A DNA stretch of 28,749 nt, taken from Candidatus Abyssobacteria bacterium SURF_5 (GTDB lineage Bacteria; Abyssobacteria; SURF-5). This document shows positions 7,704-16,692 of this stretch, one piece after another. Location of the stretch: the NCBI GenBank assembly GCA_003598085.1, contig QZKU01000088.1, positions 1 to 28,749 on the forward strand. The letters run 5' to 3'. The position numbers were made by a program, and so were the translations under genes. The stretch's first letter is position 1; each line of letters starts with the position of its first letter. The notes below the pieces were generated by a model. It searched no databases. It saw nothing but the letters and a program-made list of their open reading frames with translations, and was not told the DNA's origin.

Positions 7704-9279
7704 CACTACCCTGCGCGACGGCGCACAGGGCGAACGGATCACCTTCTCGTCGGAAGACCAGTTGTTGATCGCTCAACTGCTGGATAACCTCGGGATCGAC
7801 TATATTGAAGGGGGCCAGCCCGCCTCCAATCCGAAAGCGGTGCACTTCTTCAAGCAGGTCAAGCAGCTCAACCTGAAAAACGCGCGGCCGGTCGCTTTCG
7901 GCGGTACCTGTCATCCTCGCCGTCGCGTCCAGGAGGATGAATCACTCAGGAAACTGCTCGATGCCGGCACCCGTCAGATCACCATTGTGGGAAAATCGTG
8001 GGATTTTCATGTCCACAAAGTCCTCGGAGTCTCGCTCAACAAGAACCTTTCGCTGATCGATGAAACCATCCGATTTCTCATCTCGCACGGGCGCGAGGTA
8101 TTCTTTGACGCCGAACATTTTTTCGACGGCTGCAAGGAGAATCCGAACTATGCTCTGTCGGTGCTAAAGGCGGCCGAAAAGGCCGGCGCCGCGCGAATCA
8201 TTCTTTGCGATACGAACGGCGGCAGCATGCTCGACGAAGTATCCCGGGCTATCGATGCGGCGAAGAAGGCGGTCAGCGTTCCGCTCGGCATCCACGTGCA
8301 TAATGATTCCGGGCTGGCGACCGCCAATACCCTGCTGGCCGTGCAGAAAGGCATTTCGCAGATACAGGGAACCATTAACGGTTACGGAGAACGCTGCGGA
8401 AATGCCGACCTGTGCATCATCATTCCCAACCTGTGCCTCAAGATGGGGATCCCGGTGGTCGCTAAAACGCGGCTTCAGACGCTCAGAGAGGTTTCGCATT
8501 ACGTGAGCGAACTGGCAAATATCACTCCGCGCACGAACCAGCCCTACGTCGGGTACAGCGCATTCGCCCATAAGGGCGGATGGCATGCCGATGCCGTCGG
8601 CAAGGACCCGCGCACATGCGAGCACGTGCCGCCCGAATCGGTTGGCAACCACCGGCGCATTCTCGTTTCTGAAGTGGCCGGAAAAGGAAGCCTTGCATCC
8701 AAGGCGAATTCGATCGGCATCAAGCTCAAGGCGAAGGATGCGCTGACGCAACAGGTGGTTCAGCGCCTGAAGGAGCTCGAACAGGCGGGATATCAATTCG
8801 AGGGCGCCGATGCCTCGCTCGAACTGCTAATGCACAAGACTCGCGGCACCCGCAAAAACTATTTCCGGCACGCGGGCTTTCGCGTGATCGTCGAGAAGCG
8901 CGAGGACAATCAATTGACATCCGAGGCGACTATCAAGGTGATCGTCGACGGCAAGGGCGAACAACATACGGCCGCTGAAGGTAATGGCCCGGTCAATGCC
9001 CTCGATAACGCATTACGCAAGGCGCTCGAACCGTTTTATGGGCAGGTTCGCGAGATGCATCTGTCCGATTTCAAAGTCAGAATCCTCGATGCCAAGGCCG
9101 GCACTCAGGCCAAGACGCGCGTGCTTATCGAATCCCGCGATAAGGAGGACACCTGGAACACCGTGGGCGTGGACGAGAACATCATCGAGGCAAGCTGGCA
9201 AGCGCTCGTTGACAGCATCGAGTACAAACTGATGAAAGACGAACGAGCAAAGAAGAAAAGTCGGAGGAAGGACAAATGA
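7684..9279 (+). CDS. cimA: (R)-citramalate synthase
   Basis: A 531-residue member of the DRE-TIM metallolyase family (isopropylmalate/citramalate synthases), most like the CimA group TIGR00977. The N-terminus has the acyl-CoA condensation signature DTTLRDGAQGE, then GGQPASNPK. The metal-binding HVH is in GIHVHNDSG, and NGYGERCGNADLC follows. The C-terminal about 130 residues form a LeuA-type allosteric domain. It condenses pyruvate with acetyl-CoA to citramalate, giving 2-oxobutyrate for isoleucine without threonine. ATG 7684 lies inside the end of lysC and follows GAGGAA at 7671-7676, so translation is probably coupled. A 2-isopropylmalate or homocitrate synthase role is less likely given the DGAQGE motif and the length. 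Confidence 0.9.
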   Translation: MKVELYDTTLRDGAQGERITFSSEDQLLIAQLLDNLGIDYIEGGQPASNPKAVHFFKQVKQLNLKNARPVAFGGTCHPRRRVQEDESLRKLLDAGTRQITIVGKSWDFHVHKVLGVSLNKNLSLIDETIRFLISHGREVFFDAEHFFDGCKENPNYALSVLKAAEKAGAARIILCDTNGGSMLDEVSRAIDAAKKAVSVPLGIHVHNDSGLATANTLLAVQKGISQIQGTINGYGERCGNADLCIIIPNLCLKMGIPVVAKTRLQTLREVSHYVSELANITPRTNQPYVGYSAFAHKGGWHADAVGKDPRTCEHVPPESVGNHRRILVSEVAGKGSLASKANSIGIKLKAKDALTQQVVQRLKELEQAGYQFEGADASLELLMHKTRGTRKNYFRHAGFRVIVEKREDNQLTSEATIKVIVDGKGEQHTAAEGNGPVNALDNALRKALEPFYGQVREMHLSDFKVRILDAKAGTQAKTRVLIESRDKEDTWNTVGVDENIIEASWQALVDSIEYKLMKDERAKKKSRRKDK

Positions 9280-9812
9280 AATCAGCGCGTCCGGAAGGAG
9301 ACAACTGCCGTTGTCGCCGCCGAGTAGTTTCCTGCGCGGCGTTTCTCGCACTCGCTGTTTTCGCCTCCTGCGCGAGCGGGCCGCCCGTGCGGGTCGGCGT
9401 GGATCAGGTGCTCGACCAGCCGCAGGCATTCAAAAATGAGCGAGTCGAGCTGACCGGCTTTGTCGAAGATTTGAAACCGGTTCAGGGCGACGTTTACCGC
9501 ACGCTCTTCTTCACGCTGGCGGGGCATCCTGACGGAGAAATCCTGGTCAGCGGGGCCGGCTACACGGCCGAGGCGATCGCGAAAGCCTCTTTCCTCGTTC
9601 AGCAGGCGTATGAGGAACACGAGCCCGTGACCATTGTGGGCAAACTGAAAGTGGATGAGAAAGCTCCGCCGGAGCTGAAACTGGAAAGCATCCGGTATCG
9701 CGGGCAGGAAGTCGAAATTAAGAGCGGCCCCACAACACGGCCGGGCCGCCTTTCAATCGGAGGCGGGGTAGTTACGGGTTCAGTCGGAATCGGAGCCACC
9801 ATCCATCCGTGA
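9276..9812 (+). CDS. Small putative lipoprotein, possible OB-fold
   Basis: A 178-residue protein of unknown function. A basic, Cys-containing N-terminus leads into a hydrophobic stretch and FASC, where C32 is a plausible though imperfect lipobox cysteine. The mature part has the pattern VELTGFVEDLKP...TIVGKLKVDEKAPPELKLESIR, an alternation of strands like small OB-fold domains; this is a weak structural guess. The ATG overlaps the cimA stop as ATGA, so it is translationally coupled to the amino-acid operon, yet no role there is apparent. Its 3' end overlaps the opposite-strand ABC gene by 33 bases. Confidence 0.65.
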   Translation: MKSARPEGDNCRCRRRVVSCAAFLALAVFASCASGPPVRVGVDQVLDQPQAFKNERVELTGFVEDLKPVQGDVYRTLFFTLAGHPDGEILVSGAGYTAEAIAKASFLVQQAYEEHEPVTIVGKLKVDEKAPPELKLESIRYRGQEVEIKSGPTTRPGRLSIGGGVVTGSVGIGATIHP

Positions 9813-11657
9813 GGTTTTCACAACTGTCGGCGGTTTTCGAGGCGAAGCGGGTCTCGGTCGGGGCGACGAAGCTTCCTGTTCTTTATACTGCAGGAGATAC
9901 AGCCGGTAATAAATCCCCTGTCGCTTCATCAATTCCGAGTGAGTGCCTTCCTCCACAAGCTGCCCCTTATGCATTACGAAAATCCTGTCGACGCCCTGGA
10001 TCGTGGACAGCCGATGAGCGATCACGATTGAGGTCCGCCCTTGCATGAGCTGGCGCACCGCCTGCTGAATCAGTATTTCAGTCGTTGTATCCACGTTGGA
10101 TGTCGCCTCATCGAGCACAAGAATCTTCGGCTCGTAGGCAAACGCGCGCGCAAAGGAAATGAGCTGCCGCTCGCCGCTCGACAGATTCTTTCCCCGCTCC
10201 TTGATCGGCTCCCGGTATCGCCCCGGAAAACGATTGATGAAGGCATCGACATTCGCTTTCCGCGCCGCCGCCTTCACCATCTCCGGTGAAAGCGCCTCGT
10301 TGCCGAGCCGAATGTTATAGTCGATGTCGCCGGAGAACAGGAAAACGTCCTGCAGCACCATCCCGATATTTCTCCGCAAAAGGTGCTTGTCGACCCCGCG
10401 GATGTCCTTGCCATCTATCAAGATACTGCCGGCCGTCACGTCGTACATTCGGGTCAAAAGCTTAATCAGCGTCGTCTTTCCGGCGCCGGTCGCGCCGACT
10501 ATCGCGATCTTCTCACCCGGCTTGATCTTGAATGAAACATCGCGGATAACCGGCTCATCCGGCTTATAGCCGAACCCCACATTGCGAAATTCGATCTTGC
10601 CGTGCACCGCATCGAGCGGCGCGGGCTGAGGCGAATCCTCGATCACGTCCTTCGAATCGAGCAGCTTGAAGATACGCTCGGAAGCGGCCATCGCAGATTG
10701 CATGATCGTGTACTGCTGGCTCAAGCTGAAGATCGGCTCGAAAAAGCGCTCGACCAGTTGAATGAACAGGACCAGCGAGCCGAACGTCAGCGTGTTGCGC
10801 ACGATTTGGCCGCCGCCGTACCACAGAATCAGGGCCAGTCCGACGGAGCCGATGAACTCGACCAGCGCCGAGAGTCCCGATTCATAGAAGACCGATCTCA
10901 GTTGCGATCCCAGCAAATTGTCGTTCACCTGCTCGAACTGGCGCCGATTGGCCCGCTCGCGCGAGAACATCTGCACGATTCCCATGCCGGTGATATTCTC
11001 GTGAAGCACGGAATTGATTCTTGCGAGCGTTAGCCGGATGGCCCTGAACGCGTCGCGTGCCTTGAGGCGGAAGAACATCGTCGAGATCAGCAGGAACGGA
11101 ACGATCGCGAACGTGACCAGCGACAGCTTGAAATCGACGGCAAAAAGGATAACCACAATCGCGACCAGTTTCAGGATATCGCCCAGGATCGTTACCACTC
11201 CATATGCGAACATCTCCTCGAGAGCTTCGACGTCCGTTGTGAGGCGCGTAATCAGCCGGCCGATCGGGTTCCTGTCGAAAAAGCGGGAAGACAATGTCAT
11301 GAGGTGACGGAATATCTTTATCCGGAGATCGAAGACTACCAGTTGACCTGTCTTACTGGTGATAAGCGATTCAAGAAATCCGAAAAAGAATTCGCCGATG
11401 ATCGCCAGAAAGAAGATCCCAACGATCAACATCAGGCCGCGCAGTTCACCGGCCAAAATATGTTCATCGATCGCCCTTTTTACCAGATACGGCTGCAGCA
11501 ACTGGAATCCGGAAAGGATCAGAAGGAAAAAGAGGGAAAGCATGATTCTCCCCTTGTACGGCCGCATATACTGCCACAGCCGCTTCACCAGGCGCGCGTC
11601 ATACGCTTTTCCCAGCGCCTCTTCTTCGTGATATGTTCCGATTCCGGGTCCGTGCAT
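9780..11657 (-). CDS. ABC exporter half-transporter (catalytic partner)
   Basis: A 625-residue fused permease-ATPase. Six hydrophobic segments lie in the first about 320 residues. The nucleotide-binding domain has Walker A GATGAGKTT, signature LSSGERQ, Walker B ILVLDEATSNVD and switch histidine in IAHRLS. The signature departs from LSGGQ while the catalytic Glu is intact. The C-terminus is a Ser/Pro/Arg-rich tail. It starts 9 bases after the stop of the other half-transporter and is preceded by GGAGGAATTG, so the two are co-transcribed and probably form a heterodimer of the MsbA/YheHI/TM287-288 kind. The substrate (drug, lipid or peptide) cannot be read from sequence. The tail overlaps the convergent lipoprotein gene. 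Confidence 0.9.
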   Translation of the reverse strand: MHGPGIGTYHEEEALGKAYDARLVKRLWQYMRPYKGRIMLSLFFLLILSGFQLLQPYLVKRAIDEHILAGELRGLMLIVGIFFLAIIGEFFFGFLESLITSKTGQLVVFDLRIKIFRHLMTLSSRFFDRNPIGRLITRLTTDVEALEEMFAYGVVTILGDILKLVAIVVILFAVDFKLSLVTFAIVPFLLISTMFFRLKARDAFRAIRLTLARINSVLHENITGMGIVQMFSRERANRRQFEQVNDNLLGSQLRSVFYESGLSALVEFIGSVGLALILWYGGGQIVRNTLTFGSLVLFIQLVERFFEPIFSLSQQYTIMQSAMAASERIFKLLDSKDVIEDSPQPAPLDAVHGKIEFRNVGFGYKPDEPVIRDVSFKIKPGEKIAIVGATGAGKTTLIKLLTRMYDVTAGSILIDGKDIRGVDKHLLRRNIGMVLQDVFLFSGDIDYNIRLGNEALSPEMVKAAARKANVDAFINRFPGRYREPIKERGKNLSSGERQLISFARAFAYEPKILVLDEATSNVDTTTEILIQQAVRQLMQGRTSIVIAHRLSTIQGVDRIFVMHKGQLVEEGTHSELMKRQGIYYRLYLLQYKEQEASSPRPRPASPRKPPTVVKTSRMDGGSDSD

Positions 11658-11666
11658 TTGTTTGTC

Positions 11667-13436
11667 CTACAATTCCTCCAGCTCTTCCATCAGTAGCTGC
11701 TTCTCGTAAAGGTCCGCATATATTCCCTTAAGCTGGATGAGCGACTCATGCGAGCCCTCCTCGACGATCTGACCTTCCTCCATCACGAGTATCTTGTCGG
11801 CGTCCTTTACCGTCGAGATGCGATGCGAGATCATGATCGTTGTTCGCTCCTTCAGCACCTGCCTCAGGTTCTTCAGTACCTGCTCCTCGGTGTGCGTATC
11901 CACACTCGAGAACGCATCATCGAGTATCAGGATCGTAGGATTCGCCGCCAGCGCGCGCGCCAGCGCCGTCCTCTGCCGCTGTCCTCCGGAAAGATTGATG
12001 CCGCGCTCGCCGATGATGGTCTCGAGTCCGCTCGGGAAACCGGAGATATCCGGCTCCAGGCCGGCGAGGCGGGCGGCCTTTTCGACGACGGAGCCTTCTC
12101 CATCCGCCGACCCGAATGAGATATTCTCCCGGAGGGTGAGCGAGAAAAGGAAGCTTTCCTGTGGAACCAGCGCCAGCTTCGACCTCAGTTCGGCCAGCGG
12201 GATAGAGGTGATATCGCGTCCGTCAATGAAAATTTTTCCCGGCTCGATTTCGAGCAGGCGCGCTATCAGATGCACCAGCGTTGTTTTTCCCGAGCCGGTG
12301 TGCCCCACGATAGCAACGGTGGAACCTGCCGGTATGCTGAAGCTCAGGTTCCTGAGGGCAAACCGGCCGTTGTTGCCGTTCTCAATCGAGGGGTATGCGA
12401 ACGAAAGATCTTGCACCTCTATTTCACCGTGCTCGATGACAAACGGGGTCGTTCTTTCGGTGTCGGTGATCGTCGGCTGTGCCTGAAAAACCTCGTTTAC
12501 GCGCCTGAGCGACGACAGCCCGCGCTGCGACGCGCTGATGATCATGCCCAGAAATGCGGTCGGCATCGCAAGAATGGCGAGATATCCGCTGAAGGCGACA
12601 AATTCGCCCAGTGTGATCCTGCCTGCAATGACGCTCGCGCCGCCATACGAGATGATGACCAGCATCCCGATTGCGCCAACGGCCCTGATCATCGGCGTCA
12701 GCAGGCTGTGCACCTTGATGAGACCGATGTTGCTGTCGAAATAATTCCTGCTCAGTTTTTCAAAATGCCTGGACTGGCTTTCCTCCTGAACGTACGCCTT
12801 GATGATCTGGATGCCCGACATGCTCTCCTGGGCCTGCGTGCTCACGTCCGCCAGGCGCTCCTGCACGGTTTTCGACCGGCTGAACAACTCGCTTGCAAAC
12901 CGCTTGAAGATAACCATGAAGAGGGGGTACGGGATCAGCGCGAGCAGCGTCAGCCGCGCACTCATCGACAGCATGATGGGAATTGCGCCGATATACATGA
13001 TCAGCGTGCTCGTGACGTAGAGAATAACCGGCCCCACCAGGCTCTGAACGTACTGCATGTCGTTGATCGTTCGGGACATGAGGTCGCCGGTCGGCATCTG
13101 TATGTAGTATGACGGGTTGAGCGTCTGAAGGTGCGCGAACAAATTATTGCGCATGTCGTGGGCCACTTTGCGGCTGTTGCCGAGCAGGAACCAGCGCGAG
13201 CCGATCCTGATCACCATCTGGACGGCGGCTACAACCAGTATCAGAATCGCGAACAGGTGCGGCCTTGCCAATTCATTCGCCTGTCTCACATATTGCAGGT
13301 GCTCGATCGTCTGCTTGGTGAGCCAGGGGATCAGAAGAGCCAGCCCGTTCGAGGCGAGCAAGCAGAGACACCCCGCCACGTAGGTCCAGAAGTAACGGCG
13401 AATATAGGGTATAAGAGTTAGCAGGTCTTTAAGCAT
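11667..13436 (-). CDS. ABC exporter half-transporter (degenerate-site partner)
   Basis: A 589-residue fused permease-ATPase, first gene of the exporter operon. About six membrane segments are followed by an ATPase domain with Walker A GHTGSGKTT, canonical signature LSGGQRQ, Walker B ILILDDAFSSVD and switch histidine in ISHRIS. The residue after the Walker B aspartate is Asp rather than the catalytic Glu. Combined with the LSSGE signature of its partner, this predicts one degenerate and one active ATP site, the pattern of heterodimeric exporters. A near-consensus promoter lies about 60-85 bases upstream. The Shine-Dalgarno is weak (GGAG about 17 bases before the ATG), so the exact start is somewhat uncertain. 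Confidence 0.9.
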   Translation of the reverse strand: MLKDLLTLIPYIRRYFWTYVAGCLCLLASNGLALLIPWLTKQTIEHLQYVRQANELARPHLFAILILVVAAVQMVIRIGSRWFLLGNSRKVAHDMRNNLFAHLQTLNPSYYIQMPTGDLMSRTINDMQYVQSLVGPVILYVTSTLIMYIGAIPIMLSMSARLTLLALIPYPLFMVIFKRFASELFSRSKTVQERLADVSTQAQESMSGIQIIKAYVQEESQSRHFEKLSRNYFDSNIGLIKVHSLLTPMIRAVGAIGMLVIISYGGASVIAGRITLGEFVAFSGYLAILAMPTAFLGMIISASQRGLSSLRRVNEVFQAQPTITDTERTTPFVIEHGEIEVQDLSFAYPSIENGNNGRFALRNLSFSIPAGSTVAIVGHTGSGKTTLVHLIARLLEIEPGKIFIDGRDITSIPLAELRSKLALVPQESFLFSLTLRENISFGSADGEGSVVEKAARLAGLEPDISGFPSGLETIIGERGINLSGGQRQRTALARALAANPTILILDDAFSSVDTHTEEQVLKNLRQVLKERTTIMISHRISTVKDADKILVMEEGQIVEEGSHESLIQLKGIYADLYEKQLLMEELEEL

Positions 13437-13493
13437 CTGCAGTTAAGTATTTACTCCGCGGATTAGTGGAAGCAAGGCGAAGGAAGCATCATT

Positions 13494-13522
13494 ATTATAG
13501 CTCAGGAAAGGGGTTCGGTCAA
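13494..13522 (-). promoter_or_regulatory. Sigma70 promoter for the ABC exporter operon
   Basis: Read on the minus strand, TTGACC (13522-13517), a 17-base spacer and a perfect TATAAT (13499-13494). It points at the exporter start at 13436. Confidence 0.82.
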
Positions 13523-13615
13523 CGGGATGATCCAGTGATAAAGGAGGCATTCAACTGAACGCGATCTGACACCTGCGCAATCGGCCGCGGGTGAACAGAC
13601 CGGGAAGGACAGTAT

Positions 13616-14068
13616 ATGCGGCTTAAAATAGTCCGTTTTCTTGCTCTGCTATTTACTGCCATTGCGCTTGCGGCATCGCTTGCTCACTTGTTCGAACTGC
13701 CGAACAAGATCGAGCTTTCCCGAGAAGCGTATTTGACAGTTCAGCAGATTTATCGAGGCTGGGCGTTGCTTGGTTTTGTCGTGGCGGGAGCGCTGATCTC
13801 GACACTCGCGTTGACTTTCATGGTTCGACGAAAACCGAAAACATTTGCCCTGTCTCTCGCAGCGTTTCTGTGCATAGCGGGCACGCAGGTGATCTTCTGG
13901 ACATTTACTTACCCGGCAAACCGGCAGACGAATAACTGGACGATGCTGCCTGCAAATTGGGAGCATCTGCGCGCGCAATGGGAATATTCTCATGCCGCAG
14001 GCGCAGTCCTGAATCTGAGCGCATTCATTTCATTGGTTCTGTCCGTGCTCACAGATGCAGATAAATGA
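13616..14068 (+). CDS. Four-helix membrane protein, DUF1772-like
   Basis: A 150-residue integral membrane protein with four hydrophobic segments (about residues 5-22, 45-68, 78-97 and 125-145). The early HLFELPNK and the late NWEHLRAQWEYSHAAGA resemble conserved motifs of DUF1772-type (anthrone-oxygenase-like) membrane proteins. No catalytic role can be assigned. ATG 13616 follows GGAAGGA at 13601-13607. It appears to be a single-gene unit, divergent from the ABC operon and convergent with msrAB, leaving 40 bases between the stops. Confidence 0.7.
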   Translation: MRLKIVRFLALLFTAIALAASLAHLFELPNKIELSREAYLTVQQIYRGWALLGFVVAGALISTLALTFMVRRKPKTFALSLAAFLCIAGTQVIFWTFTYPANRQTNNWTMLPANWEHLRAQWEYSHAAGAVLNLSAFISLVLSVLTDADK

Positions 14069-14108
14069 AACACCCCACGCCGATTTCTACTGTTTCTTTG
14101 CGGCAAAC

Positions 14109-15239
14109 TCATGCGTCAGATTTTTCGGGCGTGAACAGAGCGGCAAATTCGCCGTAGCCCTCCTTTTCAAGGTCCTCCTCGGGGATGAAACGAAGGGCGG
14201 CGGAGTTGAGGCAATAACGCAGGCCGGTGGGCGGCGGACCATCGGTGAAAACGTGGCCAAGATGCGAATCACCGTGTTTGCTTCGGACCTCCGTCCGTTT
14301 GATAAAGAAGAGCTTGTTGTCTTCCCTCTCGACGATGTTTTCCGGAACGAGAGGTTTGGTGAAGCTTGGCCAACCGGTGTCTGAGTCGAACTTATCGAGC
14401 GAGCTGAACAAAGGTTCGCCTGAGACGATATCAACGTAGATGCCGTCGCGCTTATTGTCCCAGTACTCGTTCTTGTACGCCGGTTCGGTCCCTTCATTTT
14501 GTGTGACTTCGTACTGGAGCGGTGTCAACCTCTTGCGCAGGGTCGCGTCATCAGGCTTGGTGTATTTCTGCTCCTTTGTCAAGGCAACCTTCTCCGGCTC
14601 TTTTCCCCAGATTTTCTCGATGAACTGGTCCCGTCCTGAGCGCCAGCGGTAGTACGTATACTTCAGTTTACTGGTGTCGTAGTAGTCTTGATGATAATCT
14701 TCCGCCTTGTAGAAGTTGGTAAACGGGACGATCTCGGTGACAATGGGTTTTTCAAACCTGCCGGAGGCATCGAGCGCGTTCTTTGATTCTTCGGCCTGCC
14801 GCTTCTGCTCCTCATTTTCATAAAAGATCACACTGCGATATTGCTCGCCCCGGTCGACAAACTGCCCTCCCGGGTCGGTCGGATCGATATGTTTCCAGAA
14901 GACCTCGAGGAGTTGACTATAGTCCGTCTTCGAGGGGTCATAATAAACCCGCACGGTCTCCACATGTCCCGTTGTGCCCGAAGATACTTCTTCGTAGGAA
15001 GGATTTTCCTTATGACCGCCTGCGAACCCCGAGATGGCTTCGACCACTCCGGGCGCCTTCTCAAAATCTGCTTCAACGCACCAGAAGCAGCCTCCCGCAA
15101 ATGTGGCCGTTTGCAGATTGTCCTGGTTGATCCCCTCGTCGCCTTCAACCTGCCGATTAAAAATGCCGAATAGATCCAAGGCAACCGCTCCTGCTATGAG
15201 TACCATAACGATTAGGAGAATCTTGGTCTTCATTCTCAT
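14109..15239 (-). CDS. msrAB: Bifunctional peptide-methionine sulfoxide reductase MsrA-MsrB, membrane-anchored
   Basis: A 376-residue fusion that repairs both S- and R-methionine sulfoxide in oxidised proteins. An N-terminal hydrophobic segment (residues 5-25) is a signal anchor or signal peptide, so the enzyme should work in the periplasm. MsrA spans about 44-200 with catalytic C51 in GGCFWC. MsrB spans about 229-357 with [17 protein letters not shown] and catalytic C343 in [11 protein letters not shown]. The CxxC zinc pairs found in many MsrB proteins are missing, which is a common variant. GGGAGGGG lies nine bases upstream of the first ATG (15239); a second ATG at 15233 is possible. Its electron donor (a CcdA/thioredoxin-like system) is not in the window. 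Confidence 0.94.
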   Translation of the reverse strand: MRMKTKILLIVMVLIAGAVALDLFGIFNRQVEGDEGINQDNLQTATFAGGCFWCVEADFEKAPGVVEAISGFAGGHKENPSYEEVSSGTTGHVETVRVYYDPSKTDYSQLLEVFWKHIDPTDPGGQFVDRGEQYRSVIFYENEEQKRQAEESKNALDASGRFEKPIVTEIVPFTNFYKAEDYHQDYYDTSKLKYTYYRWRSGRDQFIEKIWGKEPEKVALTKEQKYTKPDDATLRKRLTPLQYEVTQNEGTEPAYKNEYWDNKRDGIYVDIVSGEPLFSSLDKFDSDTGWPSFTKPLVPENIVEREDNKLFFIKRTEVRSKHGDSHLGHVFTDGPPPTGLRYCLNSAALRFIPEEDLEKEGYGEFAALFTPEKSDA

Positions 15240-15305
15240 AGATATTAACCCCTCCCTTCATACTAATATGAACAACTTTGCATAATCCGGCAAGCAAAAA
15301 TTGAT

Positions 15306-15330
15306 CATCTTCAGCCATTTTGTGAAGATG
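15306..15330 (-). terminator. Probable terminator of the ArsS operon
   Basis: On the minus strand, CATCTTCA pairs with TGAAGATG around a nine-base loop just after the glycosyltransferase stop. A run of five T (15300-15296) follows a few bases on. The stem is short and AT-rich, so efficiency is doubtful. Confidence 0.5.
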
Positions 15331-15336
15331 GACACG

Positions 15337-16692
15337 TTATCTGAGGGGCGAGCGGGCGGCTCTGTACCACCGTGCAACGGTGTCGAGGGGGGCGCCAATA
15401 TAGTAAGCCAATATCACCGCCTGATTAATTATCGTTGTTCGCCATACCCCCAAAGCGAGCCAGCGCCTGGCAGAGGTGGTAATTGGAACAGGAGCAATCA
15501 CAACGGCGCCACGTTTTCGAAGGCGCCGAACGAAAACGAAATCCTCCATGATCGGCATATCAGGGAACCCGCCCATTGCGCGGAAAAGACTTGTTCTCAT
15601 GAATAGCGCCTGATCCCCATATGGCATCTGGAGCAGCTTCGAACGCAAATTGGCCGCGCGCTCAATGACGCGAAGGCTGAGGTTTGTGGCGTCTATGGAA
15701 AGTAGAAATGCTCCGCCCGCAGTCCGGGGCTCCGCCAGCACTCGGCGGATATGACCGTCAAAACCGTTCGGCAGATGCGTGTCGGCGTGCAGAAACAGGA
15801 GAATCTCACCCATCGCGGCGGCAGCTGCGGCATTCTCTTGTTTTGCTCGTCCCCCGGGAGCAACGACAACTTTGACGCCTCGCGATTCAGCTATACCGAG
15901 GGTGTTGTCGCTGCTGCCTCCATCGGCGACAATTATCTCTATATTGCGGCCTTTTTTAGCTCTATCGATGGCAGCCGCCAGAGTCGATGCTTCATTGAGC
16001 GTAGGGATGACGATTGTAATCCGCTCCGCCTCCAGTTCTTGCCGAGCCCGGCGCTCCTCGGTTTCCCAAACAACGAGGTCCTCCGGATTGTCCACGTCAT
16101 CCAGTGTGTTTACGAAGCTGATGGAGCATCCGAGCTCCCTTGCGACGTCGAGGGTCTTCCCGATCACTTCGCCTGTTCCCCACGGCAAGCCGGCGAACAG
16201 AGCCTTGATCGGGGAGCGTAGCCCAATAAGATAATAGCCGCCGTCGGTCGCCGGCCCAAGAACGACGTCTGTTCCGTCAAGCGCGTCGAAAGCTTCGAAC
16301 AAGATTTCAGGCGTGATGCCGGGGCAATCAGTGCCAATTAGGACGGCTTGTTCTGCTCCGGCTGCGAACGCTTCCTGAAACGCATTGGCCATCCGCTGCC
16401 CGATATCACCTACGTCCTGTCGGCTATAGGAGAAATCACGGCCGAGCCACCGCCTCATGCGGCGCCTGCCGCCGCCATCGTACTGGACCTCTACCAAAAT
16501 CTGTCGCTCCCGTGCGAATCTTCGCGCGCGTCCAACGACGTGCTCTGTCATTCGGCGCTGCAGTTCCGCGGCGCCCTCAGAACCCAGCGCAGGGGTCAGG
16601 CGCGTCTTGGTTTTGCCCGGTTCGGGATAGCGGGTGAAGATAATCAGTCGTTGGCGATAGCCGGCGCCTTTCAACCTGTAAACAACCTCCAT
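15337..16692 (-). CDS. Fused double glycosyltransferase (TIGR04282 + TIGR04283 types)
   Basis: A 451-residue protein joining two GT-A nucleotide-diphospho-sugar transferase domains that are usually separate genes. Domain 1 (about 15-215) is the DUF2064 / 'rSAM/selenodomain-associated transferase 1' type, with FTRYPEPGKTKTRL, the metal-site IGTDCPG and DGGYYLIGL. Domain 2 (about 222-452) is the family-2 'transferase 2' type, with ITIVIPTLNEAS, VADGGSSDNT, FLHADTHLP, YGDQALFMR and PIMEDFVFVRRL. Both families are known as companions of radical SAM/Cys-rich (ArsS-type) proteins, which is also the case here. ATG 16692 overlaps the previous stop; an in-frame GTG lies directly before it at 16695. 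The likely role is sugar transfer in an arsenosugar or related small-molecule pathway; substrates are unknown. Confidence 0.88.
   Translation of the reverse strand: MEVVYRLKGAGYRQRLIIFTRYPEPGKTKTRLTPALGSEGAAELQRRMTEHVVGRARRFARERQILVEVQYDGGGRRRMRRWLGRDFSYSRQDVGDIGQRMANAFQEAFAAGAEQAVLIGTDCPGITPEILFEAFDALDGTDVVLGPATDGGYYLIGLRSPIKALFAGLPWGTGEVIGKTLDVARELGCSISFVNTLDDVDNPEDLVVWETEERRARQELEAERITIVIPTLNEASTLAAAIDRAKKGRNIEIIVADGGSSDNTLGIAESRGVKVVVAPGGRAKQENAAAAAAMGEILLFLHADTHLPNGFDGHIRRVLAEPRTAGGAFLLSIDATNLSLRVIERAANLRSKLLQMPYGDQALFMRTSLFRAMGGFPDMPIMEDFVFVRRLRKRGAVVIAPVPITTSARRWLALGVWRTTIINQAVILAYYIGAPLDTVARWYRAARSPLR

Noticed and set aside
12270-13112. 280-codon open frame on the plus strand
   Set aside because: Antisense shadow of the ABC exporter gene; no start signal or family features.
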